Shown here: positions 17,711 to 27,201 of the stretch, piece by piece
How positions within the stretch are numbered: position 1 is the first letter of the stretch
Layout of the letters: the number at the start of each line of letters is the position of its first letter
Origin: Mollicutes bacterium
GTDB taxonomy: Bacteria > Bacillota_I > Bacilli_A > Izemoplasmatales > Izemoplasmataceae
DNA length: 64,000 nt
Assembly: GCA_003555335.1 (NCBI GenBank)
Contig: PWHD01000021.1
Span: forward strand, 152,676 to 216,675
Direction: 5' to 3'
The notes under the pieces: model-generated
What the model was told of the DNA's origin: nothing
Seen by the model: the letters and a program-made list of their open reading frames with translations, nothing else
The model's database searches: none
Position numbers and translations under genes: made by a program

Positions 17711-18741
17711 ATGAACTGCTTATTGAAGCGAAGATCATTGATGTAGAAATGTCTGATATCCTCGATACCGTATTTCAACATCGCGATCCGTTCGACACCG
17801 ACGCCGAACGCGAAGCCCTGATAACGTGAAGGATCATAGCCGCTTGCCTCAAGTACTTTGTCATTGACCATACCCGCTCCGAGAATCTCGATGAAGCCGG
17901 TGTGCTTGCACATCCTGCATCCGACACCGTCGCAGTTGGCGCAGGTGACATCAACTTCGACGCTCGGTTCCGTGAACGGGAAATAGGAGGGGCGCAGTCG
18001 GATTTCACGGTCGGGACCGAACATGGCTCTCGCGACCTCCAGCAAAGTGCCCTTCAGGTCGCTCATGGTCGTCGATTCATCCACGACGAGCCCTTCGATC
18101 TGCATGAACTGATGCGAGTGGGTCGCATCGTCGTCATCCCTGCGGTAGGTTTTCCCCGGACAGATGATCTTGACGGGTTTCGTGCCGCCGTATTCAAGCA
18201 TCGTGCGGACCTGAACCGGCGACGTATGGGTCCTGAGCAACGTGTTCTCGCTGATATAGAGGGAGTCCTGCATATCGCGGGCAGGGTGGTCCTTCGGCAG
18301 GTTCAGTTTCTCGAAGTTCATCTCGTCGGTTTCGATTTCCGGGCCTTCCTTGATCTGATAGCCCATTCCGATGAAAAGGTCTTCGACCGTTTCGATGACC
18401 TGGTTGAGGAGGTGGATCGCACCGGGTTTGAAATCGGGGGCGTCGAGTGTCACATCGACGGTCTCTTCTTTCAGTTTTCTATCGATTTCTTCTTTCTTGA
18501 GTGCCTGTCTTTTTTCCTCAATCAGTTGACTGAAGCGTTTTTTTCCCTCGTTGACGGCCTGACCGAAACCGGGTTTTTCCGAATCGGGCAGGTCTTTCAT
18601 GTGTTTCATCAGGTTGGAGATTTCTGCTTTCTTACCCAGATATTTCGCTTTCACGTTCTGGAGGTCAGCCTGATTCTCCACTTTATCAAGCTCGTTCTTC
18701 AATGCTTTTTCCAGATCTTTGATGATGTTTTTCACATTCAT
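17707..18741 (-). CDS. pheS: Phenylalanyl-tRNA synthetase alpha subunit
   Basis: Catalytic subunit of the synthetase. An N-terminal coiled coil (about 1-85) binds the tRNA, followed by the class II core: motif 2 around [12 protein letters not shown] and [10 protein letters not shown], and motif 3 [10 protein letters not shown] near 314. [13 protein letters not shown] cysteine cluster appears in the insertion before motif 3, as in some bacterial relatives. AGGAGG lies before the ATG at 18741. Transcription is gated by the T-box leader upstream. Confidence 0.98.
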   Translation of the reverse strand: MNVKNIIKDLEKALKNELDKVENQADLQNVKAKYLGKKAEISNLMKHMKDLPDSEKPGFGQAVNEGKKRFSQLIEEKRQALKKEEIDRKLKEETVDVTLDAPDFKPGAIHLLNQVIETVEDLFIGMGYQIKEGPEIETDEMNFEKLNLPKDHPARDMQDSLYISENTLLRTHTSPVQVRTMLEYGGTKPVKIICPGKTYRRDDDDATHSHQFMQIEGLVVDESTTMSDLKGTLLEVARAMFGPDREIRLRPSYFPFTEPSVEVDVTCANCDGVGCRMCKHTGFIEILGAGMVNDKVLEASGYDPSRYQGFAFGVGVERIAMLKYGIEDIRHFYINDLRFNKQFI

Positions 18742-18982
18742 GTTTCATTCCTCCTAACAATAAAAAAAGTCCCCACGCACATAGCATAAGGACGACATTG
18801 GCCGCGGTACCACCTTAAGTTCAATCAAGCTCTCATGGGCTTTTAACGCAAGCGAGACGGACGCGATTAACGCCATTCGGAAGCTGAAAGACAATCAGGA
18901 TGTCATGGGGTTTTCCACCGGTGGCCCCTCTCTTCGATGACACGGATCTGATGTCCATGGTCTTCTTCAACATGTTACCTAC

Positions 18983-19011
18983 ATTATACCCAAAGGCCCG
19001 GAATTATTCAA
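18983..19011 (-). promoter_or_regulatory. Promoter of the pheS T-box transcript
   Basis: Minus strand TTGAAT (19006-19011), 17-base spacer, perfect TATAAT (18983-18988). The predicted start near 18976 leaves room for a complete T-box leader. Confidence 0.8.
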
Positions 19012-19034
19012 GCGCAATCATCGCCGATGTGCAT

Positions 19035-19068
19035 AAAAAAACCGCCCGTATCATCGTACGGGCGGTTT
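19035..19068 (-). terminator. Terminator of pepF
   Basis: Ten-base stem AACCGCCCGT with its complement, short loop, followed on the minus strand by seven T residues, 12 bases after the pepF stop. Confidence 0.92.
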
Positions 19069-19079
19069 GAAGCGGTTGT

Positions 19080-20834
19080 CTATTCCGTCATTTCCATGAA
19101 CATGTCGATTTCTTCTTTGATCACGGCGAGCGAGCGGTCCCAGAATTCGCGTTTTGTGACATCGATGCCGATCAGGGCGGCAACGGCCTCGACATCCATT
19201 TTTCCGGTCTTTTGGAGAAGTTCGTCTATGTCCTTGACGAATTCCTTGCCTTTTTCCTGATAGATGGCATAGATTCCTTTCGCGAATAAAAGCCCGAACG
19301 CGTAAGGGAAGTTATAGAAACTGAGGCTGCCGCGGTAATAGTGACCCTTGTTGACCCACATGTAAGGATGGCGCTTGTCTTCGGCGATCGCATCGCCGTA
19401 GGCTTCTTTCTGCGCATCTTCCATCATTGTCTTCAGCTTGTCTGCGCTCAGCGGTCTGTCGAGACGGGCCTCGAAGACGTTTTTCTCGAAGATGAAGCGT
19501 GAGAGAATGTCGACGATGACCTGGGTCGTGCCCATCAGCGACTGTTCGAGGATGAAAAGTTTCTCCTCGCCGCTTGAATCCTTGAGGGCGGCTTTTTTGA
19601 CAATGGTCTCGCACAGGGTCGAGGCTGTTTCGGCGACCGGCATGGTGTAGGAGGCGTTCAAGATGTTTTCTTTGAAGATTTTGTCGCCGTGATAAGCATG
19701 ACCGAGTTCATGGGCGAGGGTGATGACATTCGAGAAGGAGCCCTCGAAGTTGGTCAGAATCCGGCTTTGTTTGATCGGGTGGATGTTGAAACAGAAGGCG
19801 CCGCCCCGTTTGCCCTTTCTCGGTGTGAAGTCGATCCATTCCTCGTCATAGGCGCGTCTGGCGAGATTCGCGAGATCGTCACCGAAGGTCTCGAAGTTGT
19901 CGATGACATAGTTCATGGCCTCATCGACGGAGAACTCGCGTTCGCTTTTGCCGAGCGGGGCGAACAAATCGTACCAGGGAAGTTTGTCGTCATGGCCGAG
20001 TAGCGACGCCTTCCTTTTCAGGTACTTCCTGAACATCGGCAGGTGGGCGCGCATCGACTCAAGGAGCGCATCCAGCGTCTTTCTTTGCATGCGGGAATCA
20101 TAGACCGCTTCGTCCAAGGCACTTTCAAAACCGCGCATTCTGACCAGTTCGTTGACCTCGCCTTTGATGCTGTTCAGCGAAAAGGCGATCGACTGTTCGA
20201 CCCGTTTGTAGGCGGCCAGTTCGGCCTCATAGGCCCGCTTGCGGACGGCGGGGTCCTGAGAGTGCGCTTTGTTGCGGACATCGGTCAGGGTGATGGTCTT
20301 GCCGTCATAATCGACTTCCATGATGCTTGTCAAAAGTCCCTGAAGCTGACTCCAGGCGCTTGAGCCTGTCTGTGTCAGTTTCGAGATGATGTTTTCTTCC
20401 TTTTCCGACAAGGTGTGTTTGGCGCGGTCCTTGATCGATAGGAGATGATAGGAAAATTCCTTGAGTGATTCGTTGTTTTCAATCAGACTCTCGAGATTGT
20501 CGACACCGGAGAGCCACTTGCTGAATTTTGTGTAGAATTCCGTGGTCTGACTGGAAAGTTGCTGCATACGCACCATCCAGGCATTCGATGTCTCGTCCTG
20601 GGCATCGGTGGACAGGGAAAGATTGACAAAGCCGAACGCGCGGATGAGTTTGGTCTTGAGTTTGGCGGCGAGGTCCAGATAGGTGGTGATGGTCTTTAGA
20701 GGTTCGGGGTTGCGGTCGAGGCCTTTCGCGAAATCACTCGATTCTGCGAGCAGGGATTTGATTTCGTCGATGGTTTTTTTGAAGTCCATGGACTCATAGC
20801 CTTTGAACAGTGGGTCGAGATTCCATTTCTGCAT
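19080..20834 (-). CDS. pepF: Oligoendopeptidase F, M3 family
   Basis: Zinc metallopeptidase that cuts short cytosolic peptides. The 584-residue sequence has the HELGHAYH zinc motif (HExxH) near residue 370 with the downstream glutamate in VAETASTLCE, and an all-helical N-terminal half typical of PepF. The C-terminal helix bundle contains the WVNKGHYYRGSLSFYNFPYAFG stretch region, of which the central Tyr and His residues contact substrate in relatives. AGGAGG is six bases before the ATG. The gene follows the terminator of the Bax-inhibitor gene and has its own terminator. Length is normal. Confidence 0.95.
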   Translation of the reverse strand: MQKWNLDPLFKGYESMDFKKTIDEIKSLLAESSDFAKGLDRNPEPLKTITTYLDLAAKLKTKLIRAFGFVNLSLSTDAQDETSNAWMVRMQQLSSQTTEFYTKFSKWLSGVDNLESLIENNESLKEFSYHLLSIKDRAKHTLSEKEENIISKLTQTGSSAWSQLQGLLTSIMEVDYDGKTITLTDVRNKAHSQDPAVRKRAYEAELAAYKRVEQSIAFSLNSIKGEVNELVRMRGFESALDEAVYDSRMQRKTLDALLESMRAHLPMFRKYLKRKASLLGHDDKLPWYDLFAPLGKSEREFSVDEAMNYVIDNFETFGDDLANLARRAYDEEWIDFTPRKGKRGGAFCFNIHPIKQSRILTNFEGSFSNVITLAHELGHAYHGDKIFKENILNASYTMPVAETASTLCETIVKKAALKDSSGEEKLFILEQSLMGTTQVIVDILSRFIFEKNVFEARLDRPLSADKLKTMMEDAQKEAYGDAIAEDKRHPYMWVNKGHYYRGSLSFYNFPYAFGLLFAKGIYAIYQEKGKEFVKDIDELLQKTGKMDVEAVAALIGIDVTKREFWDRSLAVIKEEIDMFMEMTE

Positions 20835-20864
20835 GATTTTTCCTCCTAGATTTATTTATTGGAA

Positions 20865-20903
20865 AACCTTTTGAAAAAACCGGTCGCCCGGTTTTTCAAA
20901 GGG
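20865..20903 (-). terminator. Terminator of Bax-inhibitor gene
   Basis: Minus-strand hairpin with AACCGG/CCGGTT at its core and flanking CCTTTGAAA/TTTCAAAAGG that can extend the stem; a T-run is built into the descending arm. It starts about seven bases after the stop codon. Confidence 0.85.
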
Positions 20904-20909
20904 TTTGAT

Positions 20910-21665
20910 TCAGCGACGCTGTGACAAAATCGCAAGCAAACGCAGCATTTCGACAAAGAGCCAGACAATCGTGATGACAAGGCTGAGTGAAAGCATCCAC
21001 TCATAGTCCTTGTCGGCATCCGCCTGGACGAACTTCGAGATGTTGTCGAAGTCGATCAGCAGGAATAATGATGCGGCGACGACACCGATCACGACGACAA
21101 GCAGATAGATGCCGCTCATCGGACCGCTATAGATGTTGAGCGCGCCGACCATGGCCAGAATGAAGAATACCAGGTTGGCGAGCACGAGACCGAACAGGAC
21201 TGAAATCATGACGCGTCTGAACATGTTACCCACGCGGATGATGCCGCTTCTGTAAAGAAAGAGCATCGCGGCAAAGACACCGGCGGTGGCGATCAGGGCG
21301 GTGCTGACGATGTGGTCACCGAAGGAAATCGTGTAGATGCCGGCAATCGCACCGAGGAAGAGTCCTTGGGCGACGGCGTAGATGACAGAAAACAGGGGCG
21401 CGTATCTTGTGGAACGCATGGTCACAATCACACTGATGATGCCCAGAATCGGTGCGCCGATCAAAGCAAACCAGCCACCGACGACCTGACCGGTCTCGAT
21501 CAGGGTTGTCGCGGAGAATGCGCCGATGACAAGCATGATCAGAAGCATGAGGGCGCTTTTCATCACGACACCGCTATAGGTCGCGGGCCTATCGGAAGTT
21601 AGGCTCTGGCTGCGTTGTCTTGAATGCATGCTTCGCATGAGGGGGTTCGTGGTTCTATATCGCAT
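20910..21665 (-). CDS. Bax inhibitor-1/YccA family membrane protein
   Basis: A 251-residue protein with a basic cytosolic N-terminus (about 40 residues) and seven predicted membrane helices, ending in helices rich in Asp/Trp/Glu (DYEWMLSLSLVITIVWLFVEMLR) whose acidic residues match the pH-sensing pair region of the BaxI_1 subfamily. Members are calcium-leak channels or modulators of membrane proteases; the bacterial role is poorly known. I chose the ATG at 21665, which has AGAGGTGATC upstream; a start 27 bases earlier lacks such a site. Single-gene unit with its own promoter and terminator. Confidence 0.88.
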   Translation of the reverse strand: MRYRTTNPLMRSMHSRQRSQSLTSDRPATYSGVVMKSALMLLIMLVIGAFSATTLIETGQVVGGWFALIGAPILGIISVIVTMRSTRYAPLFSVIYAVAQGLFLGAIAGIYTISFGDHIVSTALIATAGVFAAMLFLYRSGIIRVGNMFRRVMISVLFGLVLANLVFFILAMVGALNIYSGPMSGIYLLVVVIGVVAASLFLLIDFDNISKFVQADADKDYEWMLSLSLVITIVWLFVEMLRLLAILSQRR

Positions 21666-21696
21666 GGTGATCACCTCTTTTATTTTTTTCAATGCT

Positions 21697-21724
21697 ATTA
21701 TAACCCAAAACGGGCATATGACAA
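21697..21724 (-). promoter_or_regulatory. Promoter for Bax-inhibitor gene
   Basis: Minus strand TTGTCA (21719-21724), 16-base spacer, TATAAT (21697-21702), immediately after the polC stop and about 30 bases before the start codon. Confidence 0.72.
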
Positions 21725-21730
21725 AATGTT

Positions 21731-24700
21731 TTAGAAATCAAACAGGTTGAGCTGGCTGGTCTCAGGCAGCTCGCCGAAGGCATCGAGGGCTTCGAGTTTC
21801 TTGAAGAGGGTGGTCGAAAGGAGGGTCCGTTCCTTGACATCTTCCCTTGAAGTGAACATTTTCTCATTCCTGGCCTGGACGATGGAGTCGGCCACTTTGC
21901 GGCCGAGTCCGTCGAGAGCGAGGAAGGGGAGCCTCAAGCCTTCGTTGTCGGCGGCGATCTTGAAATCGCCGGCCTCGCTTTCGAGGACGTTCACAGGCTT
22001 GAAGTGATAACCCCGCTTGACCATCTCGAGGGCCACCTCCAAGACGGTGTAGAGTTTCTTTTCGGGATCGGAAGCCTTATTGCCCTGGGCGCGGATATCG
22101 TCCATGCGTTTTTCGATGGCGTATTCGCCGCCCTGCATCGCGATGAGATCGAACGCGGAAGCCCGTTTCGAGAAATAGGCGGCATAGAAATAAATGGGAC
22201 GGTAGCGTTTGAACCAGGCAATTCTTAAAGCCATCATGACATACGCGGTGGCATGGGCTTTCGGGAACATGTATTTGATCTGGCCGGCGGACCAGATATA
22301 CCATTCGGGGATATTGTAGCGGCGCATCTCTTCTTTGTATTCGTTCCATTTTTCAGCCTGGAACTGGGCCTTGCCCTTCCGGATGAACTCACTGATCTCG
22401 AAGGCCTTCTCACTCGGTAGCTCGTTTTGGATGAGATAGACCATGATGTCATCACGGCATCCGATCACGTCCTGGAAAGGAATCTGACCGTATTTCGTCT
22501 TTCCGGTGACCAGCATCTCGGCGTTGTTGAGCCAGACGTCGGTCCCGTGGGAGAGGCCTGATACCTTGACGATGTCGGCGAAGGTCTTCGGACGGGAGTC
22601 TTTCAGCATACTCCTGACGAACTGAGTGCCCATCTCGGGGATTCCGTAGGAGGCGACCTCACTTCTTATGTCGCTTGGTTTCAAGTGGAGCACATCGGTC
22701 CCCGACAACATCCTGTAGACTTCAGGATCGTCGATGGGGATGTCCATGGCGTCGGTGAAGGGGAAGTTGATCGGGTCTTTCTTGACGAAATCCATCAGGA
22801 AACGGATCATCGTGGGATCGTCGTGGCCGAGCACATCGAGTTTGAAGAGATTGTCTTCGAAAGAGTGGTAGTCGAAATGGGTGGTCTGCCAGTTGCTCGC
22901 GGTGTCGTCGGCAGGATACTGGACGGGGGTGACATCGAAGATTTCCTTGTAGGCAGGCACGACGACGATGCCGCCGGGGTGCTGGCCTGTGGAGCGTTTG
23001 ACCCCTGTGATCTTCTTGGCCCGCCTTTCGATTTCGGCCTTTCTCAGCGTGAGGTCCTTCTTCTCCGCGTAACCTTTCACATAGCCGAAGGCGGTTTTAG
23101 AGGCGACGGTGGAGATGGTGCCGGCTCTGAAGGCACGGTCCTTGCCGAACAGCTCCCGGATGTATTCGTGGACGACGCCCTGATAATCTCCGGAGAAGTT
23201 CAGATCGATATCGGGTACCTTGTCGCCTTTGAACCCCAGGAAGGTCTCGAAGGGAATGTCGTGGCCGTCCTTTTTCATCTTGGCGTCGCATTTCGGGCAG
23301 GGCAGGGGTTTGAGGTCGAAACCGGAGTCGACTTCCTCGAGCACGCTCTGGAGCCCTTTTTCAGCATCTTTGATGCCGTAGGTCTCTTTTTCGTCCGGCG
23401 ACATCTTGAAGGAACTGAAATGGCATTTCGGGCAGACGTAGTGCGGGGGCAAGGGGTTGACTTCGGTGATGTCCATCAAGGTGGCGACGAAGCTCGAACC
23501 GACGCTTCCCCGGGACCCGACGAGATAACCCTCGTCTAAGGATTTCTTGACGAGCAGGTGCGAGATGTAATAGACCGAGGAGAATTTGTTTTCGGTGATG
23601 CTCGTCATCTCTTTGTCGAGTCGGTCCTTCACAAGCGGCGGCAAGGGGTCGCCGTAGAGTTTTTTCGCATTCTCTTTGACCATGGCGATCATCTTCTGTT
23701 CGACCGAGGGGATGCCTTTCAAAGAGAGGAAATCATCGGTCGGTGCGTAGAGTTCGCTTTCAAAGGCGTCGAAGGTCTCGATCTTCTCGCTGATCTTGTT
23801 GCTGTTTCGGATGACGATCTCTTCTTTGATATGGTCTTCAAAGAACGGAAAACCGTCGAGCATCTCTTCTGTGTTTCTGAAATACTGTGACGGGATGCTG
23901 TCGTAACGGGAAAGCGTGTGATACCCGCCGCCGACGATCGGGGTGCGGATATAGATGTCCCTGTAGGTGACGGCGCTTTCTTCGATGTGGTGGACATCGC
24001 CGGTGGCCACCAGTGGGATGGCTTTTTCTTTTGCGACTTCGTAGATCCGTTGCAGTGTCGCCTCGAGGCGCGATTGTGCGTTTTCCATATCGCGCGAGAG
24101 GTGCATGTAGTCGCTAAGCGGCTGGATTTCGAGGTAATCGAAATAGTCCGCCTTTTCCAGGAGGTCCGCCTTGCTGTTGTTGAGCGCGGTCTCGAAGAAA
24201 TCGCTGTTCATGCAGCCGCTCCCGATCAGCAGGCCTTCTTTGTATTTGTCGAGCACTTTCTTCGGCAGGGCGGGGCCCTTATCGAAATAGGTGGTGTTGG
24301 CGAGGGAGATTAGTTTATAGAGGTTTTTCAGCCCGGTCTTGTTCCTGACAAGCACACTGACGTGGGCGCTACGGGCGTTTTTGTAGGGATTGTAACCTTT
24401 GATCTTGTTATGCAGATCCTTGAGGTCCGAAAACGTCTTGATTCCTTCCTTGTCGAAGTCCGCAAGCATATTCAAGAAGATGTCCGCAGTGGCGCGGGCG
24501 TCGAATTCGGCCCGGTGGTGCTGTTGGAGGTTGACGTTGAACAGCTTGGCGACCGCTTTCAGGTTGAAGCGTTTGAGCTTGTCCGAATAGAGTTGTCTGG
24601 CAATCTGCAGGGTATCCAAGGTGGGGTAGTCCTTCTCATGAAGGCCGAGACTTTCCAAGTTGGCATGGACATGGGCCATGTCGAAGGCCGCATTGTGCGC

Positions 24701-26170
24701 GACGAGGATGGTTCCTTCGAAGAAGGCTTTGAATTCCGGCATGACCTTGTCGATGGTTCTAGCGTTTTTGACATCGTCGTCGCTGATGCCGGTCAAACGT
24801 TTGGTGAACTCGCTCAAGAGCTGTTCAGGGTTGACGAGGGCGTTGAAGTCCGCGACGACCTGATGGTCTTTGATCTTCACCGCGGAAATTTCGATGATCT
24901 TGTCGAAGTTGACCGAAAGTCCGGTGGTCTCGATGTCGAAGACGGTGTAGGTCGCCTCCCGAAGGGCGACGTCCAAATCACCCTTGGCGATGCTGATGTT
25001 GTCTTCATCGACCAAGGAAATCTCAGCACCGAAAATCGGTTTGATGCCGGCTTTCTTCGCGGCTTTCGCGAACTCGGGGAAAGCCTGGACATTGTCGTGG
25101 TCGGTCAGCGCGATGGCCGTATGGCCGAAGCGTTTGGCGGTCTTGATGTAATCCTCGATGGCGTCGATTCCGTCGAGGGTGGACATCTTCGAGTGAAGAT
25201 GGAGTTCGACACGTTTCTTTTCGGCATCATCGGTACGGGTTTCCTCGGGGACGGCCCGGTTGGTTCGCTCGATGTTGTCCGCGATCAGGACCACCTCGTC
25301 ATTGAAATGGTCATACTGCGCGTAAGCTCTGACCTTCATGCGCATCTGTTCGACGCATTTATCGAGGAAGCGGATCTCTTCTTTGTCACGGACGAATTTC
25401 TTGACATAGATCGAGTCCTTTTCGTCACTCAGAACAAAGGTATAGAGTGTCGTCTGTTTCTTGATGGCTCTTTTTTCAAAGGATTCAATCCGTCCCTCAA
25501 TGGTGAAGTTGGCCTGATTGTGGGCGGACTTGTATTCATTGAGCGCGGCTTCGTCGACCGGGATATCGGCGACTTTCTGTTTGACCGAGGGAACACGCTG
25601 ATCACCGTAGGACTCATAGTGGACCGTCGGTGCGCTTTTTTCCTCGGTTTCATCTTCGGTCTCGCTTTGCGCTTCGATTCTTTCGGTGATGGAGGGGGTT
25701 TCTTCGCAGTAACGTACCGCGAGACTGACCTCGAATCCGAAATCCATCATGCTTTGTTCGATATCGAAAAGCAGTTCCTCGACATAGGAACCGTCTTTCG
25801 GGCAGATGACACTGAGACGCGTACCCTCTTGTTCGACGGCCATGTCGCTCATCGAAAGATAGCGCGGTTTTTTCGCTTTCAGGCGGTCTAAGGCCAGATG
25901 GTAATAGTCCTTGAGATCGATGTCACCCTGCTTTTCATAGTCGATCTTGTATTCGACGCGGCGGCAGTTTTCGAGTTGTACCGGGAGTCCCTCAAGGCGT
26001 TTGACAAAAAGCTTGAATACGTCTATTTCAAGGGGGGTTTTGAACTCTATATTAAAAAACCACGTCTCCGTCTTCTCCTCGACTTCAAGTTCGACGAGCT
26101 TACCGGATAGGGGGTTTTCAAGGTCTTCAAGCTGTAAGAGTTTCAACAGTCTTTCAAAGGCTTTTTCCAT
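21731..26170 (-). CDS. polC: DNA polymerase III alpha subunit, PolC type
   Basis: Replicative polymerase of low-GC Gram-positive bacteria. Domains in order: N-terminal region (1-220), OB fold (about 225-310), PHP domain starting at VELHLHSKMSTLDG (about 330), a DEDD proofreading exonuclease inserted in the PHP (FDIETTG near 412, with HNAAFD and HRAEFDA), then the C-family polymerase core. A zinc knuckle is visible at YVCPKCHF plus PLPCPKCDA. The catalytic carboxylates sit in the VPDIDLNFSGD stretch. The C-terminus QLNLFDF is a beta-clamp-binding motif. At 1479 residues it is slightly longer than usual. Confidence 0.98.
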   Translation of the reverse strand: MEKAFERLLKLLQLEDLENPLSGKLVELEVEEKTETWFFNIEFKTPLEIDVFKLFVKRLEGLPVQLENCRRVEYKIDYEKQGDIDLKDYYHLALDRLKAKKPRYLSMSDMAVEQEGTRLSVICPKDGSYVEELLFDIEQSMMDFGFEVSLAVRYCEETPSITERIEAQSETEDETEEKSAPTVHYESYGDQRVPSVKQKVADIPVDEAALNEYKSAHNQANFTIEGRIESFEKRAIKKQTTLYTFVLSDEKDSIYVKKFVRDKEEIRFLDKCVEQMRMKVRAYAQYDHFNDEVVLIADNIERTNRAVPEETRTDDAEKKRVELHLHSKMSTLDGIDAIEDYIKTAKRFGHTAIALTDHDNVQAFPEFAKAAKKAGIKPIFGAEISLVDEDNISIAKGDLDVALREATYTVFDIETTGLSVNFDKIIEISAVKIKDHQVVADFNALVNPEQLLSEFTKRLTGISDDDVKNARTIDKVMPEFKAFFEGTILVAHNAAFDMAHVHANLESLGLHEKDYPTLDTLQIARQLYSDKLKRFNLKAVAKLFNVNLQQHHRAEFDARATADIFLNMLADFDKEGIKTFSDLKDLHNKIKGYNPYKNARSAHVSVLVRNKTGLKNLYKLISLANTTYFDKGPALPKKVLDKYKEGLLIGSGCMNSDFFETALNNSKADLLEKADYFDYLEIQPLSDYMHLSRDMENAQSRLEATLQRIYEVAKEKAIPLVATGDVHHIEESAVTYRDIYIRTPIVGGGYHTLSRYDSIPSQYFRNTEEMLDGFPFFEDHIKEEIVIRNSNKISEKIETFDAFESELYAPTDDFLSLKGIPSVEQKMIAMVKENAKKLYGDPLPPLVKDRLDKEMTSITENKFSSVYYISHLLVKKSLDEGYLVGSRGSVGSSFVATLMDITEVNPLPPHYVCPKCHFSSFKMSPDEKETYGIKDAEKGLQSVLEEVDSGFDLKPLPCPKCDAKMKKDGHDIPFETFLGFKGDKVPDIDLNFSGDYQGVVHEYIRELFGKDRAFRAGTISTVASKTAFGYVKGYAEKKDLTLRKAEIERRAKKITGVKRSTGQHPGGIVVVPAYKEIFDVTPVQYPADDTASNWQTTHFDYHSFEDNLFKLDVLGHDDPTMIRFLMDFVKKDPINFPFTDAMDIPIDDPEVYRMLSGTDVLHLKPSDIRSEVASYGIPEMGTQFVRSMLKDSRPKTFADIVKVSGLSHGTDVWLNNAEMLVTGKTKYGQIPFQDVIGCRDDIMVYLIQNELPSEKAFEISEFIRKGKAQFQAEKWNEYKEEMRRYNIPEWYIWSAGQIKYMFPKAHATAYVMMALRIAWFKRYRPIYFYAAYFSKRASAFDLIAMQGGEYAIEKRMDDIRAQGNKASDPEKKLYTVLEVALEMVKRGYHFKPVNVLESEAGDFKIAADNEGLRLPFLALDGLGRKVADSIVQARNEKMFTSREDVKERTLLSTTLFKKLEALDAFGELPETSQLNLFDF

Positions 26171-26196
26171 AGGAACACTCCAATTTTGTTACCTCA

Positions 26197-26205
26197 ATTA
26201 TAGCA
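26197..26205 (-). promoter_or_regulatory. Extended -10 promoter for polC
   Basis: Minus strand TGCTATAAT about 27 bases before the polC ATG; no good -35 box, as the preceding bases are the rpoZ terminator tail. Confidence 0.6.
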
Positions 26206-26213
26206 CATGCGGA

Positions 26214-26240
26214 CAAAAAAAAAGTAGAAATCATCTACTT
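26214..26240 (-). terminator. Terminator of gmk-rpoZ
   Basis: Minus strand AAGTAGA, five-base loop, TCTACTT and nine T residues. The stem overlaps the rpoZ stop codon. Confidence 0.82.
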
Positions 26241-26456
26241 ATTTTTATCGAAATCGATGGTCACTTTGCCTTGCATGATCTCTTCGAGCGCAATGCCCAC
26301 AGGCTTGCTGCATTTGGCGTCGATGATGACATCTTCCTTTTCACGGATGATTTTCGCACGCATGGCAGCCGCATAGGACAGTTTGTATTTGGAATCGATA
26401 TTCTCCAGCAGTTCGTCGATGGACGGATAGCGCAATCCTTCTTTGTTCTCACTCAT
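26235..26456 (-). CDS. rpoZ: RNA polymerase omega subunit
   Basis: Small subunit that assists RNA polymerase assembly and binds ppGpp in some bacteria. The 73-residue protein has the RpoZ core: YPSIDELLENIDSKYKL, then the conserved AAAMRAK helix and PVGIALEEIMQGKV. It overlaps the 3' end of gmk by eight bases, the usual gmk-rpoZ arrangement in Bacillota. Length is typical for Gram-positive omega. Confidence 0.93.
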   Translation of the reverse strand: MSENKEGLRYPSIDELLENIDSKYKLSYAAAMRAKIIREKEDVIIDAKCSKPVGIALEEIMQGKVTIDFDKNK

Positions 26457-27078
26457 TCTTCAGTACCTCCATTAGTTCATAGTATTTATAGATGGACCGT
26501 TCGGTCTTGGCATGTTCGGCGCGGATGATCGCGAGGACCCTGTCTGCAGCGTTGGTCACTTCGTCATTGACGACGATGTAGTCGTATTTGTGGGCGAGCG
26601 GGAATTCCCTTTCGGCCTTGTCCATCCTTTTTTGGATGGTGTCGGCGGATTCGGTGCCTCTTCTGAGCAATCTTCTGTAAAGGGCCTCCTTGTTTGGCGG
26701 AGCGATGAAGATGAAGACGCCATCCGGTGCTTTCTCACGCACCTGTAGCGCACCTTGCACCTCGATCTCGAGTACGACTTCCTTGCCCTTTTTCATCTGT
26801 TCGTAGACCTTGTCCTTGGGGGTTCCATAATAATTGCCGACGAACTCCGCCCACTCGAGAAACGCATCATCTTCGATTCTTTTCTCGAATTCCTCTTTGG
26901 AGACGAAATAGTAATCCTCCCCTTCAACCTCACCACTACGAGGGGGACGGGTGGTCATCGAAGTCGAATAGACGAGGTCATGACCTTCAAGGTCGAAAAG
27001 CGCTTTGCGAACAGTGCCTTTACCTACTCCGGAGGGTCCGCTAAGAACAACCAACAATCCACGTTCATTGAGCTTCAT
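26449..27078 (-). CDS. gmk: Guanylate kinase
   Basis: Phosphorylates GMP to GDP with ATP. P-loop GPSGVGKGT is at 14-22; the GMP-binding set follows (STSMTTRPPRSGEVEGEDYYFVS, with the key Arg and Tyr residues) and the LID region with RLLRRGTE. The open frame extends far upstream, but the ATG at 27078 has GGAGG seven bases before it and gives the standard 209-residue protein, so the extra 100 codons are not coding. It shares its message with rpoZ and is divergent from rqcH. Confidence 0.97.
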   Translation of the reverse strand: MKLNERGLLVVLSGPSGVGKGTVRKALFDLEGHDLVYSTSMTTRPPRSGEVEGEDYYFVSKEEFEKRIEDDAFLEWAEFVGNYYGTPKDKVYEQMKKGKEVVLEIEVQGALQVREKAPDGVFIFIAPPNKEALYRRLLRRGTESADTIQKRMDKAEREFPLAHKYDYIVVNDEVTNAADRVLAIIRAEHAKTERSIYKYYELMEVLKNE

Positions 27079-27201
27079 TCGCGTGCCTCCGTTTCTTTCT
27101 GTATTATTAATTATGATAACACTTTTACTGTGATTATGTAAGTCAAAAGATTTATTTTTTACAAAAGTTTCATCCATGTTACAATGTAGGGGGTGATTAT
27201 T

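Larger units (their letters stand above)
18742..19079 (-). ncRNA. T-box leader of pheS-hydrolase-pheT operon
   Basis: Between pheS and pepF there is no gene. On the minus strand a leader of roughly 215 bases runs from about 18976 to 18762. It contains the conserved T-box core AAGGTGGTACCGCGG (18802-18816), which binds uncharged tRNA acceptor ends. A competing terminator at 18769-18793 has ten paired bases (with G-T pairs), a five-base loop and a T run. The likely specifier is TTC (Phe, 18886-18888) followed by A, next to the base of stem I. The pepF terminator occupies the rest of the interval. Confidence 0.93.

Noticed and set aside
24362..25891. 509-codon open frame on the plus strand inside polC
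   Set aside because: It runs antisense to polC, matches no family, and such long antisense frames arise from codon bias in GC-balanced genes. No ribosome-binding site is seen.
27096..27147. gmk promoter with TTGACT
   Set aside because: The nearest -10-like element is 22 or more bases away, so the pair cannot act together; the real promoter is not identified.
27158..27185. Promoter-like TTTACA, 16-base spacer, TACAAT before rqcH
   Set aside because: The start site it implies (about 27192) would lie inside the ribosome-binding site of rqcH, so the message would lose it. Spacing is also short.
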